A stretch of 64,000 nucleotides of DNA from Linum tenue (GCA_946122785.1 CAMGYJ010000008.1:24329475-24393474); one strand, 5' to 3'. Positions 45,939 through 59,852 are shown, counted from the first letter of the stretch. Notes: a model not told the origin generated them from the letters alone. Program-made: numbers and translations.

Positions 45939-46703
45939 ATGTTCATTGCTTCCTCCGCCTATATTCTCAACAAGTTTCCCAAGGAACAACAAGATCCAAG
46001 TAGTTTCACTATACCACTTTGCATCGGAACACATCATATAGAAAATTCATTGGCGGACTTAGGTGCAAGCATTAATGTGATGCCTTACAAGCTTTTTAGG
46101 AAGTTGCATCTAGGTGAGCTAAAGACTATTAGGCTTAGTATCACATTGGTCGATCGCTCTGTCATTAGTCCTAGAGGTATTGTGGAGGATGTCCTAGTAA
46201 GAATTGGCAAATTTTACTATTCGACGGATTTTGTTATCCTTGGTATAAGTGAAGATGCAAATATGACACTCATTCTAGGATGCCCCTTCCTTGCCACCGC
46301 TAAGGCCTTAATCGATGTTACCCAGGGAACACTAATTTTGAGAGATGGAGAGGAGCAACTTACTCTCTTAATTGATCCTAAGACTAAGAATGATGATGTA
46401 AAGAAAATGGACTCGAATGGTTGATTGGAAGTGGAGGCGAGCCTCTAGGAGAAACCCAATATTACTTGTGTTCCTTGTGGTGATGTGAAGTAGGAAAAAG
46501 ATGAGGGTATCAAACCCGAAGAAAGGAAAAAGGGAGCATGGAGAGAAAGGATGAATCGCGTTTATACCCAAAAGAAAGACAAGGGTAAAGCCAAGGTAGT
46601 TGGCCAAGAGGGCCATCCTTTGGAGCTTAAGTTGGGAGGCGAAAAATCTCACCCCAAGATTGAGGCGGATCCACTCTCGGTGGCTTCGTACTCTCATGTA
46701 TGA
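45939..46703 (+). pseudogene. Athila-like Gypsy protease and polyprotein tail
   Basis: The open part (45939-46424) is the retropepsin of Athila/Tat-type Gypsy elements: SFTIPLCIG, the active-site form DLGASINVMP, RGIVEDVLV, FVILGI and LILGCPFLATAKALIDV. After a stop the same polyprotein continues with broken frames as WRERMNRVYTQKKDKGKAKV and GQEGHPLELKLGGE to a stop near 46703. It is followed at 46720-46760 by gtcaagttagtgacg and TTGGGAGGGCAACCCAA, a motif conserved after the polyprotein in such elements. No reverse transcriptase or integrase lies between. This is the left arm of an element that resumes at 63541. Confidence 0.8.
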
Positions 46704-49084
46704 TAGATCCGCAACGTCAAGTTAGTGACGTTTACTTAGCGCTTGTTGGGAGGGCAACCCAACGTCGATTTGTTTTCTTTTCCTTATTTTCTCTTTTTGT
46801 GATTGAGTGAAGAGTTCAAGTGGATGAATGGTTATTAGCGTGTCAACATGTTGTGTCTGATTTATTTGTTTTTGTGTGTGTTATAATTAGGGGCACAGTT
46901 GTAACACCCACCTGCTTTTCTCCATTTAAAACCATTAAAAATGTATGCACATCATTAGCTATTTACTATGATCGTTAAGCTCTTGATTCAAAACAAAATC
47001 TTTGGGGAAACCCATCTTCAAATGTCTCATGTAAAACAATGTGGAGAGTTCAGTCTCCCGCCCACCTCGCCACCATCAAACTCAGGCATGCTTCGTCACT
47101 TGGCGCATTTAGCTATTGATAAGGGAAAGATATTGACAGGGTGAGACGTCACTCAATGAACTAATCTAGTATCATAATTAACATAAACAAGGTATTGAGC
47201 AATTACGGTTAGTGTCATACACCTCCTTGTTCTCATTATACCAGTACCTTTATAAAAATTCGCCACTCATACATAGGCACATATAGGACCAGTACCAATA
47301 CGAGAGTAACACCATACCCATTTGAACATTGTCAATAACAACATGCACACACATAAAAATGATTCACAACAAGCATCCATCACCCATTCCGTCTTAGTCA
47401 TACACCATCATCTTCTTTCCCGCCTCCGCCTCCTCCTCCTCCACTTCCTCGTAGATGCTTAGGCTTCCTCACCTCCGCCAACCTAAATAGTCAGTAACTT
47501 CCTCCCATAGCCCAGGCAATCAACACATAACAGAATATATATACACAAAGTCCTTACCAAGGACTTATCACGTCATCATATTCTCCGGGTGCATGACTAA
47601 CCGTTTAACACACACATACAAAGAAACACACATTCATATTACATCATATCAAATGCGTAACCATCATCCACATCACATGCATCACCATTATTAATAACAA
47701 CATCATCGAATTCATCGTCATCATTATCGTCATCACGGAGGCCTTTCATGCCCTCTTTATACTCATCTCATCAGCATTCTTATCACTCTATCCATTGAGG
47801 TTCCCCCTGTCACTTCTATATCCATGCATTAACCTAGAAATCACACCACATCATCATCATATCATATAATCATTAACACATACTTGAACACACAACTGCA
47901 CTTTACTATAATTAATTTCGCTACATTGGATTTGGGCTGCTTCATGACCCAAATAACATGCTCGCATTAATTAAGTTACTAGGTTAGAACTCGATTACTT
48001 TGCTATACCCTTTTGCCTCTCCTTTCCTTTAATGAATCATATATGGATGATTTAGTACCACTTCTATTTACTATTTTTAACATAATCAAATAGCAAGAAT
48101 TCAAGCACAAATAATAAAACCATAAACCATTTTTCTTGTCTTGACTCACACCTCACGTAATTAGCTTTCACCCGACTAATATATTTATACTCATAATACC
48201 TTTAATCCATGACACATCATCCCAGCTTAAATTCCTATAACTTTAGCTTAGCCATTAGTCATCTTAAAAACATAATTGTGCACAGGATTACATCCTAACA
48301 ACCCACGTTTACTTAGTTCCCACCTATTACTGTACTCAATAGCACATGCAAGAGATTATATACATATATCTCTCTACACCACTCATTCTAGAAAACTCTC
48401 ATTAACAAGAAAGCGAAATCATTAGATATAAATAGTCAAACTCAACGGGCGTACGGTAGGCTAGGGTACGTCCGGGTGTACGCTAGCCTTTGCCATATAT
48501 ATATATTCTTAATACGCAGCAGCACATCATAACACAACCAAAGCTTCCCTCCACTACAGAGGGCTTTAATTCACTTTTTCTCTCCTAAGAGACCCAAACA
48601 AACACCCCTTTATAGAACAATAATCGTGAGCAATACCAAAGGGAAAACAACTTACCTTATACAGTTAATACCCACTTCAATAACCACAAAAGCTTTGCAC
48701 TCTCCCGACTATACTTGCATGTGGCCTCAAGGACGATGAAGGGAGATAACAATGGTGGAAGGAGGTGATAAGGAAGCATGTCACTCTCTTAGAACTCAAA
48801 GGAAATGGATGAGATTGGTAGCAACTCGAAGGACGTGGGCCGGCCACCCATGCAGCCAAGTGTATCGAGATGGGTCATTAAGTCCAACCCACGTTACCTT
48901 TCGTAGTTAGTAGGTTCTTTGGTTTTCCTGTTTACGTTCGGATTGTAAGTTCCTATTTAAGCGCTGGTTATGATAATGAAAGGCAATCAATTATCAACAA
49001 ACAACCCTAATACGGCCGATCTGCGCCTAGCAGAGGAACCTCCTAACTCGTGAGCTACGAGTTGCTATCAATTGGTATTAGAGC

Positions 49085-52000
49085 ATGTCTTTCGATCTCA
49101 CCACGTGCTGCGCGGTAGCGCAACGTACCACAAGGGCATGTTACGCGTTGGGTGAACGTATGGGCGCTTTGGAGCAACTGCTAGCAGGGTTTATCGCCAC
49201 GAACGAACGCGACGCCGGAGACGGTGAGCAGCGGAGCGACGACGCCGCCGGCAACATCGACGCCAATGACCATCAGGAAACCAACTTGGCAGAGATATCT
49301 CTCACCGCTGTGACTGGGCTCTCAGGACCAAAAACCCTGCGGTTTCAGGCTCACGTCGCTGGAGTAGACGCAATTGTGTTGGTTGACAGTGGCTCGACCC
49401 ACAATTTCGTGACGCAGAAGAAAGCCGAAGAGATGCGGCTGCACGTTGAGCCGATCACGCCGTTCGTTGTGAAGGTGGCCAACGGCGAACCCTTGATCTG
49501 TCACAACAAGTGCGACAATGTCACCCTCCATATGCAAGGTTCGACGATTACGGTATCACTGTTCATCTTACCAATTGGCGGATTGGAATGGTGTTGGGGG
49601 TTCAGTGGTTGGAAGAATTGGGACCCGTGACTTGTGACTGGAAGACCTTGTGCATGAAATTCAAGTGGCGAGACAATGATTATTGCCTCCAAGGCATCGC
49701 AGCGGGCCTCAAGCAAGTCTCGTTTGACGAAATTTGCACCGAAGAAGGGACTGCCTGGGCACTACTCTTTCCTCTCCAGGCCGACGAATTATCGCCGCTA
49801 TCCCCCGGCATGCGCTAGCTTGTTGCCGAGTATGGCTCTATCTTTGATACTCCCAACGAATTGCCGCCCAAACGAGAGGTTGATTATCGCATTCCATTGA
49901 AAGGAGGAGCTGCAGCCGTGAATGTCCGGCCGTATCGGTACGCGCACCAACAGAAGGCTGAAATCGAGAGGCAAGTCCAGGAGATGCTGGAGGCAGGACT
50001 TATTCGGCCGAGTTCGAGCCCTTTTTCATCCCCGGTTTTGCTCATAAAGAAAAAAGACGACACATGGAGGTTTTGTACTGACTACTAGGCTTTAAAATCG
50101 GTCACCATTCGAGATCGTTATCCGATACCCACAGTAGATGATATGCTCGATGAGCTCTATGGAGCAAAATACTTCACTAGACTGGATTTGCGCGCCGGGT
50201 ACCACCAAATTCGAATGGACGAGGCAGATGTGCATAAGACAACATTTCGAACACACAATGGGCACTACGAGTACCTGGTGATGCCCTTTGGGCTCTACAA
50301 TGCGCCCTCCACGTTTCAAGCCGTAATGAATGATCTTTTTCGGCCAGTTTTGCGCAAATATGTGTTGGTTTTTTTGACGATATTCTGATCTATAGCAGAA
50401 CATGGAATGAGCATCTGGAGCACGTCAGGGCGACTCTAGCACTCCTACAACAGCATCATTATTATGTCAAGTTCTCTAAATGTGCATTTGGGTTGCAAGA
50501 ACTCGAGTATTTGGGACATCCCATCTCCGACAAAAGGGTCCGCGTCGATCCTAAGAAGTTTCAGGCAATGATGGAGTGCCCAGTGCCGAAGACCGTGACT
50601 GCGCTTTGCGGGTTCCTGGGCTTGACAGGCTATTATCGTAAGTTCGTAAAGAGCTACGGGGAGATAGCGAGACCACTCACCGATCTCTTACGGAAAGGCA
50701 GTTTCAAGTGGACCCTGACGGCGGATCAGGCCTTCTCGGCCCTTAAGAAAGCCCTCGTTTCCACCCCGACGTTGGCTATGCCAAATTTGGACCTTTCCTT
50801 CGTAATTGAGGCTGACGCATCGGGCAAGGGGGTTGGCGCGGTGTTATCTCAGTAGGGTCATCCTATCGCCTATATGAGCAAAATGTTGGGGCCGGCGAAA
50901 GAAGCTTAGTCGATGTATCAGAAGGAAATTTTCACCATTACTCAAGCAGTTCAGTAGTGTCGGCCCTACCTTCTCGGACAAAAGTTCCATATCTACACTG
51001 ATTAGCGAAGTCTTAAATACCTCCTGGATCAACGATTCGCCACCCCTGATCAGCATAAGTGGGTGAGTAAACTAATGGGTTTTGATTATGAGTTGCATTA
51101 CAGGACGGGGGCGAGTAACCGGGCGAGGATGAACAGTTGCACGCCATGACTAGTCCGGTCGCGACGGTGTGGGATGACTTGCGCACCGCGGTCCAATCCA
51201 ACCCCTACCTTCAAGCAGTCAAAGCCAAAGCATTATCTGAGACCCCTGGCCATTACGCATTCCGCGGTGGCCTGGTGTATTATCGCGATCGCGTAGTGCT
51301 ACCTCCGCTCTCGAGCCTCGTCACCACCGTGCTGCAAGAATTTCATGATTCGCCCATGGGAGGCCACTCCGGAGCTCAACGAACTTTAGCGCGTGTTGCG
51401 CTCCATTTCTATTGGCCGCAGATGGGCAAGGCCGTGTGGGATTATATCGCCTCCTGTGACACTTGCCAGCGTGTAAAGACAGAAACACTATCTCCAGTCG
51501 GGCTTCTCCAGCCGTTACCGATTCCATGCCAGGTATGGGAAGATATTTCCATGGATTTTGTTGAAGGCTTACCCATTTCAGGCGGGCGATCCGTGCTCTT
51601 CGTGGTGGTGGACAGGCTGACCAAGTACGCGCATTTCATGACCCTTAGTCACCCCTATTCGGCTCGCAGTGTGGTAAAAGAATTCATTAATGGGGTGGTG
51701 CGTCATCATGACATCCCAGCGTCCATTGTCTGTGATCGGGACGCCATTTTCGTGAGCAAATTTTGGAAGGAATTCTTTTCTCGGACAGGTACTCTCATTA
51801 ATATGAGCTCGCCTTATCATCCTCAATCCGATGGTCAAACGAAGGTGGTCAATCGCTGTGTGGAGCAGTATCTCCGCTGTTTCGTCCATTCTCAGCCGCG
51901 TCGTTGGGGTATGTTCTTGCCCTGGGCGGAACTCTGGTATAATACGTCCTATCACAGGTCGATCGGGATGACCCCCTTTAAAGCCTTATACGGCCGAGAC

Positions 52001-52205
52001 CCGCCGAGTATTATTCCCTATGCGCGTGGCAGCAGTGGGGTCGGGGCTGTTGATCCGCTTTTGGAAGAGCGCGACACGATTCTACAACAACTCAAGACCA
52101 CCCTGGCGATGGCTAACGAGTACAACAAATAGTTGGCGGATAAGCAGCACCGCACGGTGGAGTTTGTCGTTAATGACTGGGTTCTACTTCGCCTTCAGTC
52201 ATTAA
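49085..52205 (+). pseudogene. Gypsy gag-pol remnant
   Basis: The frame starts with ATG right after the primer-binding site, but nearly all gag is gone. Protease has VLVDSGSTHNFV (about 49378-49413). Reverse transcriptase has [27 protein letters not shown], and YLVMPFGL (about 50269). RNase H follows, and integrase has HHCC (H.SPMGGH..., CDTC), DFVEG and CDRDAIF. The catalytic integrase Glu in GQTE is Lys (AAG, 51842-51844). Frame losses occur near 49590 and at about 50373, just before the DDIL catalytic motif. Seven in-frame stops are all TAG: 49816, 50086, 50853, 50907, 50955, 51003 and 52130. A further deletion lies at about 51118, before integrase. It cannot encode a working product. Confidence 0.88.
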
Positions 52206-52225
52206 CGACAAACTCTACCGCGCGG
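52150..52225. repeat. 30-bp foldback at the end of the Gypsy remnant
   Basis: The arm at 52150-52179 and the reverse complement of 52196-52225 agree at 28 of 30 positions, with a 16-nt loop. The left arm is polyprotein sequence after integrase; the right arm joins LTR sequence of the host element. Confidence 0.85.
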
Positions 52226-52647
52226 TGGAGTTTGCCTACTTGTTTTCAATTTGGTTCGGGAAGTCGAGTCCTCTGTGTCACCAGAAGCAATTAAAATATT
52301 CTAGAAGATAACTCCATTACCCTTGCTTAGTGGAACCCATTCGATTCACCCCATCCAAACAAAGTTGACTCTTTCCTACCCCTAGATTCTTAACTTTACC
52401 TAAGCAACCAAGTTAAAACAGGGTGGAGGAATGGTAAAATAGCAATTACAATTTCCACTTAATTGGGTCTTAATGAATTACGGTGAGTTCCCCAACATTT
52501 GCAATCCTAGATATATAACTAGTCCAAATTCTCAAATATGTTAGTCGCCATAACTGGGCTCTAGTTTAATAAATAGTAACCCCTATTTAAATCTTTACTT
52601 ACGATGTATGTATAATTTAAGCAGTTTAAGACAGAGCGGGTGTGACA

Positions 52648-53623
52648 ATTCCTCCCCTCTATAATAAATTTCGTCCCCAAAATTTAACTTAAAACAACTA
52701 TGGGTATAGGTCTTTTTGTTGTTGATTTTCCCCACAGAGTTCCTTTCATCACAATCCTTCCTATCACCACATTCATGAAATTTTCCAAATAACTATTCCT
52801 CCCTTTTTCCACTAATACTCAAGATACTTCCCTCTCAAATTGACCATTAGTTCTAATAAACCTATTATTTAATAATTCCAAAAATTTCTTATGATTCTTT
52901 TAATTTGGTTACCTTTCCCCATGATGATATGAGAATAAACATAGGTATCATACCCATTTAATCCTAATTTAATTTTTTCTTATCCAAACAAAATCTAAAC
53001 CAATCAAAGAAAATATATCCATTCATATGCCTCAAGACTAATTCATATTACCAAGTTCGTGTCCTCATGTATCACCACACTATAGTAACCTTCATCATGG
53101 TTCCGATTTCACCCGGCCACCATCCCTTTGTTCCTACATCAATGACACAAGTCAACCATGTCGCATCACTAACCCCTATATGATCAATCAAGCATTTCAT
53201 TACGCCATCACCTCGTCCTAGCTAGCATGATTGTCTTACTATAATTTCATATACCCATACAAATATTTGCTATTCTTCATTTTGAATATATACCATATAA
53301 ACATATAAGCATGCCAGTAAAATCTTATATTCACTCCTCATACTTAATACTATCACCCCACATACTTAGGCCAGTGACGCAGCTTGATATTGCCCAGATC
53401 TTTGTGATTCTTCGGGTTAAGGTTGCGGGGAGATTTCTCTTGCTTCTCCTTGACTGAACACCACAAGGAAAAACTAACTAATTCAATTTGGATTCGGATC
53501 CATTTTTGACTCATCATGCAAAACTTGATTTAAAACCATGAAAAATCTCTTTAAAACTATGCAAGACTCCTTTATAAAACCGGTAGTATCCCATGGGATC
53601 ATATCCCAGCTCTGATACCAAAA
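52648..53623 (-). other. Short non-coding interior of the split LTR element
   Basis: About 976 bp separate the two LTRs. Next to the left LTR, agaggggaggaat on the - strand is a polypurine tract. The rest is AT-rich and open in no frame. It lacks gag and pol, so the element depended on proteins from elsewhere. Confidence 0.7.
53609..53620 (-). other. Primer-binding site of the split LTR element
   Basis: On the - strand TGGTATCAGAGC lies three bases after the 5' LTR end, complementary to initiator methionine tRNA. It fixes the orientation of the element as - strand. Confidence 0.88.
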
Positions 53624-54845
53624 TGTAAAACCCACCTACATTTCTCCATTTAAAACCATTAAAAATGTATGCACATCATTAGCTATTTACCAAGATCGTT
53701 AAGCTCACCCATTTAGCTATTAATCTGGGAAAAATATTGACGGGGTGAGACGTCACTCAATGAGTAAAAACTAATCTAGTATCATAATTAACATAAACAA
53801 GCTATTGATCAATCACGGTTAGTGTTGTACACCTTCTTTTACACCAGTACCTTTATAAACATTCGCCACTCACACATAGACACATATAGGACCAGTACCA
53901 ATACGATAGTAGCATCATACCCATTTGAACATTGTCAATCACAACATGCACACACATAAAAATGATTCACAACAAGCATCCATCGCCCATTCCATCTTAG
54001 TCATGCACCATCATCTTCTTTCCCACCTCCTCCGTGATGCTTAGGCTCCCCCACCTCCGCCGACCTAAAGCATCGGTGACTTCCTCCCATAGCTCAGAAA
54101 ATTGGCACATAACCGAATATATATACACAAAGTCCTTACTGAGGACTTATCACATCATCATATTCTCCGGGTGCATGACTAACCGTTTAACACACACATA
54201 CCAAGAAACACACATTCATATCTCATCTTATCAAATCCGTAACCATCATCCACATCACCATTATTAATAACAACATCATCGAATTCATCATCATCATTAT
54301 AATCATCACGGAGGCCTTTCATGCTTCTTTATAGTCATATCATCAACATTCTTATCACTCTCCTCATTATGGTTCCCCCTACCACTTCTATAGACATGCA
54401 TTAACATAGAAATCACACCACATCATCATCATATCATATAATCATTAACACATACTTGAACACACAACTACACTTTACTATAATTAAATTCACTACATTG
54501 GATTTGGGCCGCTTCATGACCCAAATACCATGCTCGTATTAATTAAGTTACTAGGTTAGAATTTACTCACAACTCGATTACTCAGCTATACCCTTTGGCT
54601 TTGATGATTCTCCGACATGCTCCTTTCCTTTAATGAATCATATACAGATGATTTAGTATCCATTCTATGAAACTCCCATTCACAGGAGAGTCAAATCATT
54701 AGATACATGTATATATTCTTAATACGCAGCAACACATCATAACTCAACCAAAGCTTCCATCCACTACAGAGAGGTTTAATTCACTCTTTCTCTCCTAAGA
54801 GACCCAAACAAACACCCCTTTCCAGAACAATACTCCTCAGCAGTA

Positions 54846-55833
54846 TGACTCGCTCTGACTATCACAATAAAATCTCAACTAAGTTCCAAGTATAAACCTT
54901 GGATGGGTGCAATATAGGGCAAGTATGTTTAAATATCAACTCGGGCTAGTCCATGTACCGCTACTTCGACTATTTGAAACATTATCTAGCGGATTAGTTT
55001 TGGTAAAAACAAAGGTCTAAAACTAAATTGCTTTGCAAAGGTAAAATGGATTTAACTCTAGTTGAGAAAGCTTCACCAGGGTGTTGCTCCCCCTAGCTAA
55101 CAATTACAACTTGAAGAATCAAACGACCGTGTGTGGTTAGGGGGTCATAAACCACAAGGAAGTCTAACAAGCAGCCAAAGCAACCCTCTTAGCCTCTAGG
55201 TTGAGGAATCAGATATGATCCAAGCCACTAATGTGACCCTCTCAACTTATCAACTAAGGAATGGTTAGACTTCATCCTCAAATTGGATTTTGGACGGCTA
55301 CCCACAACCAAACCCTAAGTACTAATGTGAAATGCCCAAAAACACCCATCTCAAATTGTGCCTTTTAACCTAAGGAGGTTTCCTCACTAAATTAGCCTAG
55401 GAGGCATGAAATGTCCAAGAACACCCATCTCAAATTTATCCTCTTAACCTAAGGAGGTCTCCTCTCTAAGCTAGGTTAGAATGGCAATTAGATTGATAGG
55501 CTTTCACACAACACAATCATTTCTGAATAATACCTCCACATTCACATTAAAACACAATCACACACAAATCATTCACGGGTTTTGGCTCTAATTCACGGCC
55601 CTGTGGGACCTTGAACTCCAACGTCAGGTTGTAAACATTGGTTGTCTCCACCTCTTTGTCCGGTCTTTACTCCTTTTCTTCCAACTTTCGACTTCGGGTT
55701 TGGTTTTTCATGATAGGATCTGAAATACACGTAAACACAAGCAACCTCGTGTAAAATCAATCTTTTTGGAGTTCAAATGCAACAAACGTCAAAGAGAATC
55801 GGGGATAAAAAGGGTACAATTATGCTCGAATCA
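54846..55833 (-). repeat. Athila-like 3' LTR
   Basis: 988 bp. On the - strand it starts TGATTCGAGC at 55833, directly after the polypurine tract (agtgtgggggag), and ends GAGCGAGTCA at 54846. Compared with the other LTR it lacks roughly 500 bp (a deletion at about 55575) and has only about two of the 79-bp units. Confidence 0.82.
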
Positions 55834-57969
55834 CTCCCCCACACTTAGACGTTTGCTTGTCCCCAAGCAAACCATTTCACAGAAGGTAATCTCTCAACCT
55901 AACAAAATGCTTTGGGGACAAATAAAAGGGCACAAAGTGGCGAATCTCAATGGCTATTGTCAATTAACAAATGGACCGTTGCAAGAAATACTGATATCCA
56001 CCACAAATGACATTCGAGGTCACGAAAATGGGCAAACGAAAAGTTCTCACCTTGTTCATGAATCAATGCAAGCCTCTACAAGATCACTTATCAACCACAA
56101 CTAACCAGGCATAACATTCAAGTCCAAGAAACAAACGAATACGCAACAAAGGTCCTCACCGAGGTATGATATGACATGCAGAGTAAGAATGAATCACTCA
56201 CTCTCTTGACTAGTGGGGTCGGGACCTTTTTGGTGCAAAGAATTTGCACAATCATCAACACTCGGCCCTATCGTCCCTTCACCACGACGGCAACCTCTAA
56301 ATGTTAGAGGTCACGTGATGATTGTCATCACTAGCTTGTGCGGAGGTCTTAGACACGGGTTCAAATGACTGGCAATTGTCTTGCACATGGGGAAAAGGCT
56401 TTTTGGGTGGTGGCAAACACATCATGAGGTCCTACATCTTCACCCTAAACCCGGAGGTTCTATGTTTTCGAATAAGAACCTTTCCTACAAACAATGGCCA
56501 CTAGCATCGACCAAAAACATTGCTTCCAACCTATCACCCATCATGAACTACCTTTAAGTGCTCTTCCTCGGTCTACTCTTGCTATCACATTTCGACTTGG
56601 TAGTGAAGGAGTTCTAAAACAATGTGGGGGTTTCAATGACTTGCGTGCCAAGAAACCCCACTTAGATCATACTCTTCGAATCTTTTGTGGCACTCTCTAC
56701 TTTATTGACCCCGTTTTATTACCTCTTTTTCGTTTCTTTTTCCTTTTCGTTTCTTTTTCTTTTCTTTTTTTTTGGGGGGGGGGGGAGGTACTAGAGAGTT
56801 AAACACTTGCCACACTACTTTTAACAATCAATGCTCTCCTTTAAGAAATCACTCCAACAGTCCAACACTACTCTTTTCTCTTTCATTCCTAGCAAGAACT
56901 GCGCACAATCCTCCTTTGTAGAACCTCAATGGAACTCAAAAGTGAGAGCTTCGAGACACAAGGACGACACACGTATAGACACAAAGAAAGGATGAGGGTC
57001 GTTCTATCAAACAACATTAAGCTCGCAAGAAAAAAGCTCCTAACATGAGAACGACCCCCAAAGTTACGAGGCTCAAAGGGGTTGACTAGGGGATAAACAT
57101 TTCGGGGCAATCAAAATTTGAGCGTCGAATAATCCTATGCCTCCATTATACTCAAGAAGAAAACGATCGGCTCAAAACTCACATGGCTACCTAGTCACCC
57201 AATCATTCATTCCACTTTCACAATACACAATGCATGACAATTGTAATCAACAAGTAATCAAGTCAAGACATCCATTCATTTTTGCACTATCCTAATGCAC
57301 CTCTCAGTCATCATCATAGGGCACACTCGATCACACGCAACAATTCAAGGTCAATGCCAATAAACACGAGATTCTCCTACAAACCAACCACTTTGATCAT
57401 GCAAACATTGCTCGGAACCCTTAAAATTTTCAAATTTCGGCAATACATCAAGGCTCCAAGCACCATCAATCACACTCGCACAAGAATAAGAATAAACTAC
57501 CCCCCCCCCCCACACACACACACTTAAGTCCGACATTGCCCTCAATGGCGTGAGATAGGGGTAGAACGATGTTACCGATTTGCTTGGTGAGTGAAAGTTG
57601 GAATTATTTTCGGGGTAGGAGATTGAAGCTTCAAGGAGAAGACAAAAAACACACATACACAAACACAACAGGACTCGCTCGAAGCGAGGTTATTACACAT
57701 CACAATACGATAGTAGTAGTTTATAATCACACACACAAAATGAAAGAAAGAAAAATAAAGCAAGAGTTCAGAGTTCCAAGTGGAGTAGTGTGCCGAAAGG
57801 AATCGGCTCTGCCACATATCTCCCTTGTCGGCTACCTCTCTCGAGTCGAAGGTCCTTCATCCTCATCTGGGAGGAGGCACTAGCGATGAGCCATCTGCTT
57901 AAGTAGGTTGGTCTGCCAGTCGAGTCTGGAAGTCACTCCCACGATTTGGGTCTCAAGGCGATCCATCCT

Positions 57970-59054
57970 CTAGATGAGGGGATCACCAGCTGTGGAAGGA
58001 CCGGCCCCGGATGGTGGTGGTGGTGCTGCTGGTGGTACCGGATGCTGGAGTGTGGGACGTCGACGGCGGCTGGGAGCTCGAGCAAGTGGCTTCTCTAGAG
58101 GTGGAACCTCTGCATGTGGCTCCACTGGAGTGGGGTTAACTACTGGCCTCATGACTCCTGAGGGTCGGAGCCCCTCAAGGTACTCTACCCATTGTAGAGA
58201 GCCACCACTGCAAAGGGATCTGTTCGTCCAACGATGGAGCACCACTCCATATTTACATGAAAGTGTCAGGCCAGCCTCGTGATGATGCCCCTCATATGCA
58301 TGGTGTCCACCCTATTCTGGCCCAGACACCAGGCGAAAGAGGTGGAAATAAAAAATCCTAGGTGGATTGGCTCTGCTGGATGCCTCATGGAGAAAAGAGC
58401 AAGCAGCCCTCTGTTCATGATCAGGTGGCCCGACTGCAGGCTGGGGACGACAGAGCCGGTGAGCAGGTTATGTAGGATCCTCCAATGGGTCCTCAGCTTC
58501 ACCCCATTGGTGCAGCTCGCGTCGTACTCTTTGTGCTCATGCTCGGGACGACTAAGGGCCTGGAATGCGGCCTGGTAGTGGAAGTCGGCGGTATACTGCC
58601 ACTCCATCATTGTCATGTACATTGTCTCGAGCCCCATGGCTTGGGCGAAGGAATCATAGGTCAGCACTCGCGGCTGACCTTCTCGCATAAACTCCATGTA
58701 TGGCCGACTCTTCTTGCTGGTCGCGACGACGTGGGTGAAGGTGTAGTAGAACTCCACCTAGAGCTCGTGGTAGATGACCTTGTCCATAGAGATCAACAGG
58801 CGCCACTATGGGTGACAGACAACCCCTGACATTGCAACTCGGCACTTGAACATGTTAAACATCTCCAGGTCCAACCGCCAATGTTGCCCAATAGGGCTGT
58901 CCCTCTGGTAGGCGAACTTGTCTCCGAACTGTGAACCAGGTAGCTGATGTACTCGTGCTACACGTTCAACATCCTGCAAAATCGACAAACATGCACCATA
59001 CGTGGAAATAAATGTAAATCTCGGCTCATTGGAAGGAAAAAGAATTCCCCCCAC
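57970..59054 (-). pseudogene. Athila-type ORF in the env-like position, disrupted
   Basis: The - strand translation includes GQPRVLTYDSFAQAMGLE, FHYQAAFQALSR, LRTHWRILHNLLTGSVVPSL and HLIMNRGLLALFSMRHP, with a proline- and arginine-rich end (PLARAPSRRRRPT). This resembles the plant Athila retrotransposon ORF family, whose role is unknown. It lies downstream of the polyprotein end, where Athila elements often have an extra, env-like frame. Two in-frame TAG stops (near 58817 and 58757) and a frameshift near 58260 break it. The family match is by pattern, not by alignment. Confidence 0.55.
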
Positions 59055-59793
59055 ACTTATATTTCCAGTACATATCCATGCTAATCAAAACAATTAAGCT
59101 TAAGCACACCGAGGCATGGTTAGGTGGTCACGGATTATCTCACACAAAAATTCAAACCCGAACCATGCTACGGTGGCTACCAATCACCACTCATGCAAAA
59201 CATTTCTCATCATTCAACAATTAGCACTTGGTGGGCAAATTTCACAAATAAAAGCAATTCAAATTAAAACATGCCCACCAAGGCTCAACTAAGCTCAAGC
59301 AACATCGTTCAACCATTCAATCATCCTAACTCACCTAATTCCTCGCCCTAATCCTAAGTTCAACATTCAACTCACTAAAATTCCCTTCGCTTCAATACCT
59401 AATCCGATTCTCGCAAATTAAATAAGGTAGAGCTGAAAACCAACATGGAGACTCAAGTAGGATGTTAGAGGAAGTGAAGTGAGGGCGAGGAAGGTGAAAA
59501 TTGGCCAAAAATCATACCAGAGAAGGGTCTAAGGACCTTCGTCGGAAGCTCGCCGAACTCTCGCCGGCGGCGACTTCGCCGAGAAAAAGATGGCAAAATT
59601 TTCCCAAAATCTCAGCGAAGGCCGCTTTTGATGAGGGAAGAATGGGTTTGTGCTTGGTTTTGGGATTGGCTCGCCGGAAATGGGGAAAATAGCAAAAACC
59701 GTCAGATTTTCGCGGTTTTGTAGAAAGATTTGAAAACGACTGTTCATAGCCTTTTTATAGACAGACCCTACAGTTCACAGATGCGTTTGCCAA

Positions 59794-59816
59794 TTCACGG
59801 TCGTTAAGACCGTGAA
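59794..59816. repeat. Hairpin TTCACGGTC/GACCGTGAA
   Basis: A perfect 9-bp stem with a 5-nt loop in the Athila-like spacer; one of five related sites. Confidence 0.85.
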
Positions 59817-59852
59817 CACTGCAATTCGTCCGTGAACTCAGGTCAGTCGATG

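Larger units (their letters stand above)
48816..52230 (+). mobile_element. Gypsy (chromovirus-like) remnant inside the 3' LTR
   Basis: A 5' LTR of about 255 bp (48816-49070, TGGTAGCAAC...TTGCTATCA) is followed by a primer-binding site tggtattagagc (49073-49084) and a decayed pol. The 3' part after integrase, including the 3' LTR, is missing. The right side ends in a foldback at 52150-52225. Confidence 0.75.
46900..52647 (-). repeat. 3' LTR of the split element, interrupted
   Basis: Components are 46900-48815 and about 52230-52647; a Gypsy remnant fills the gap. On the - strand it begins TGTCACACCCGC at 52647. Confidence 0.75.
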
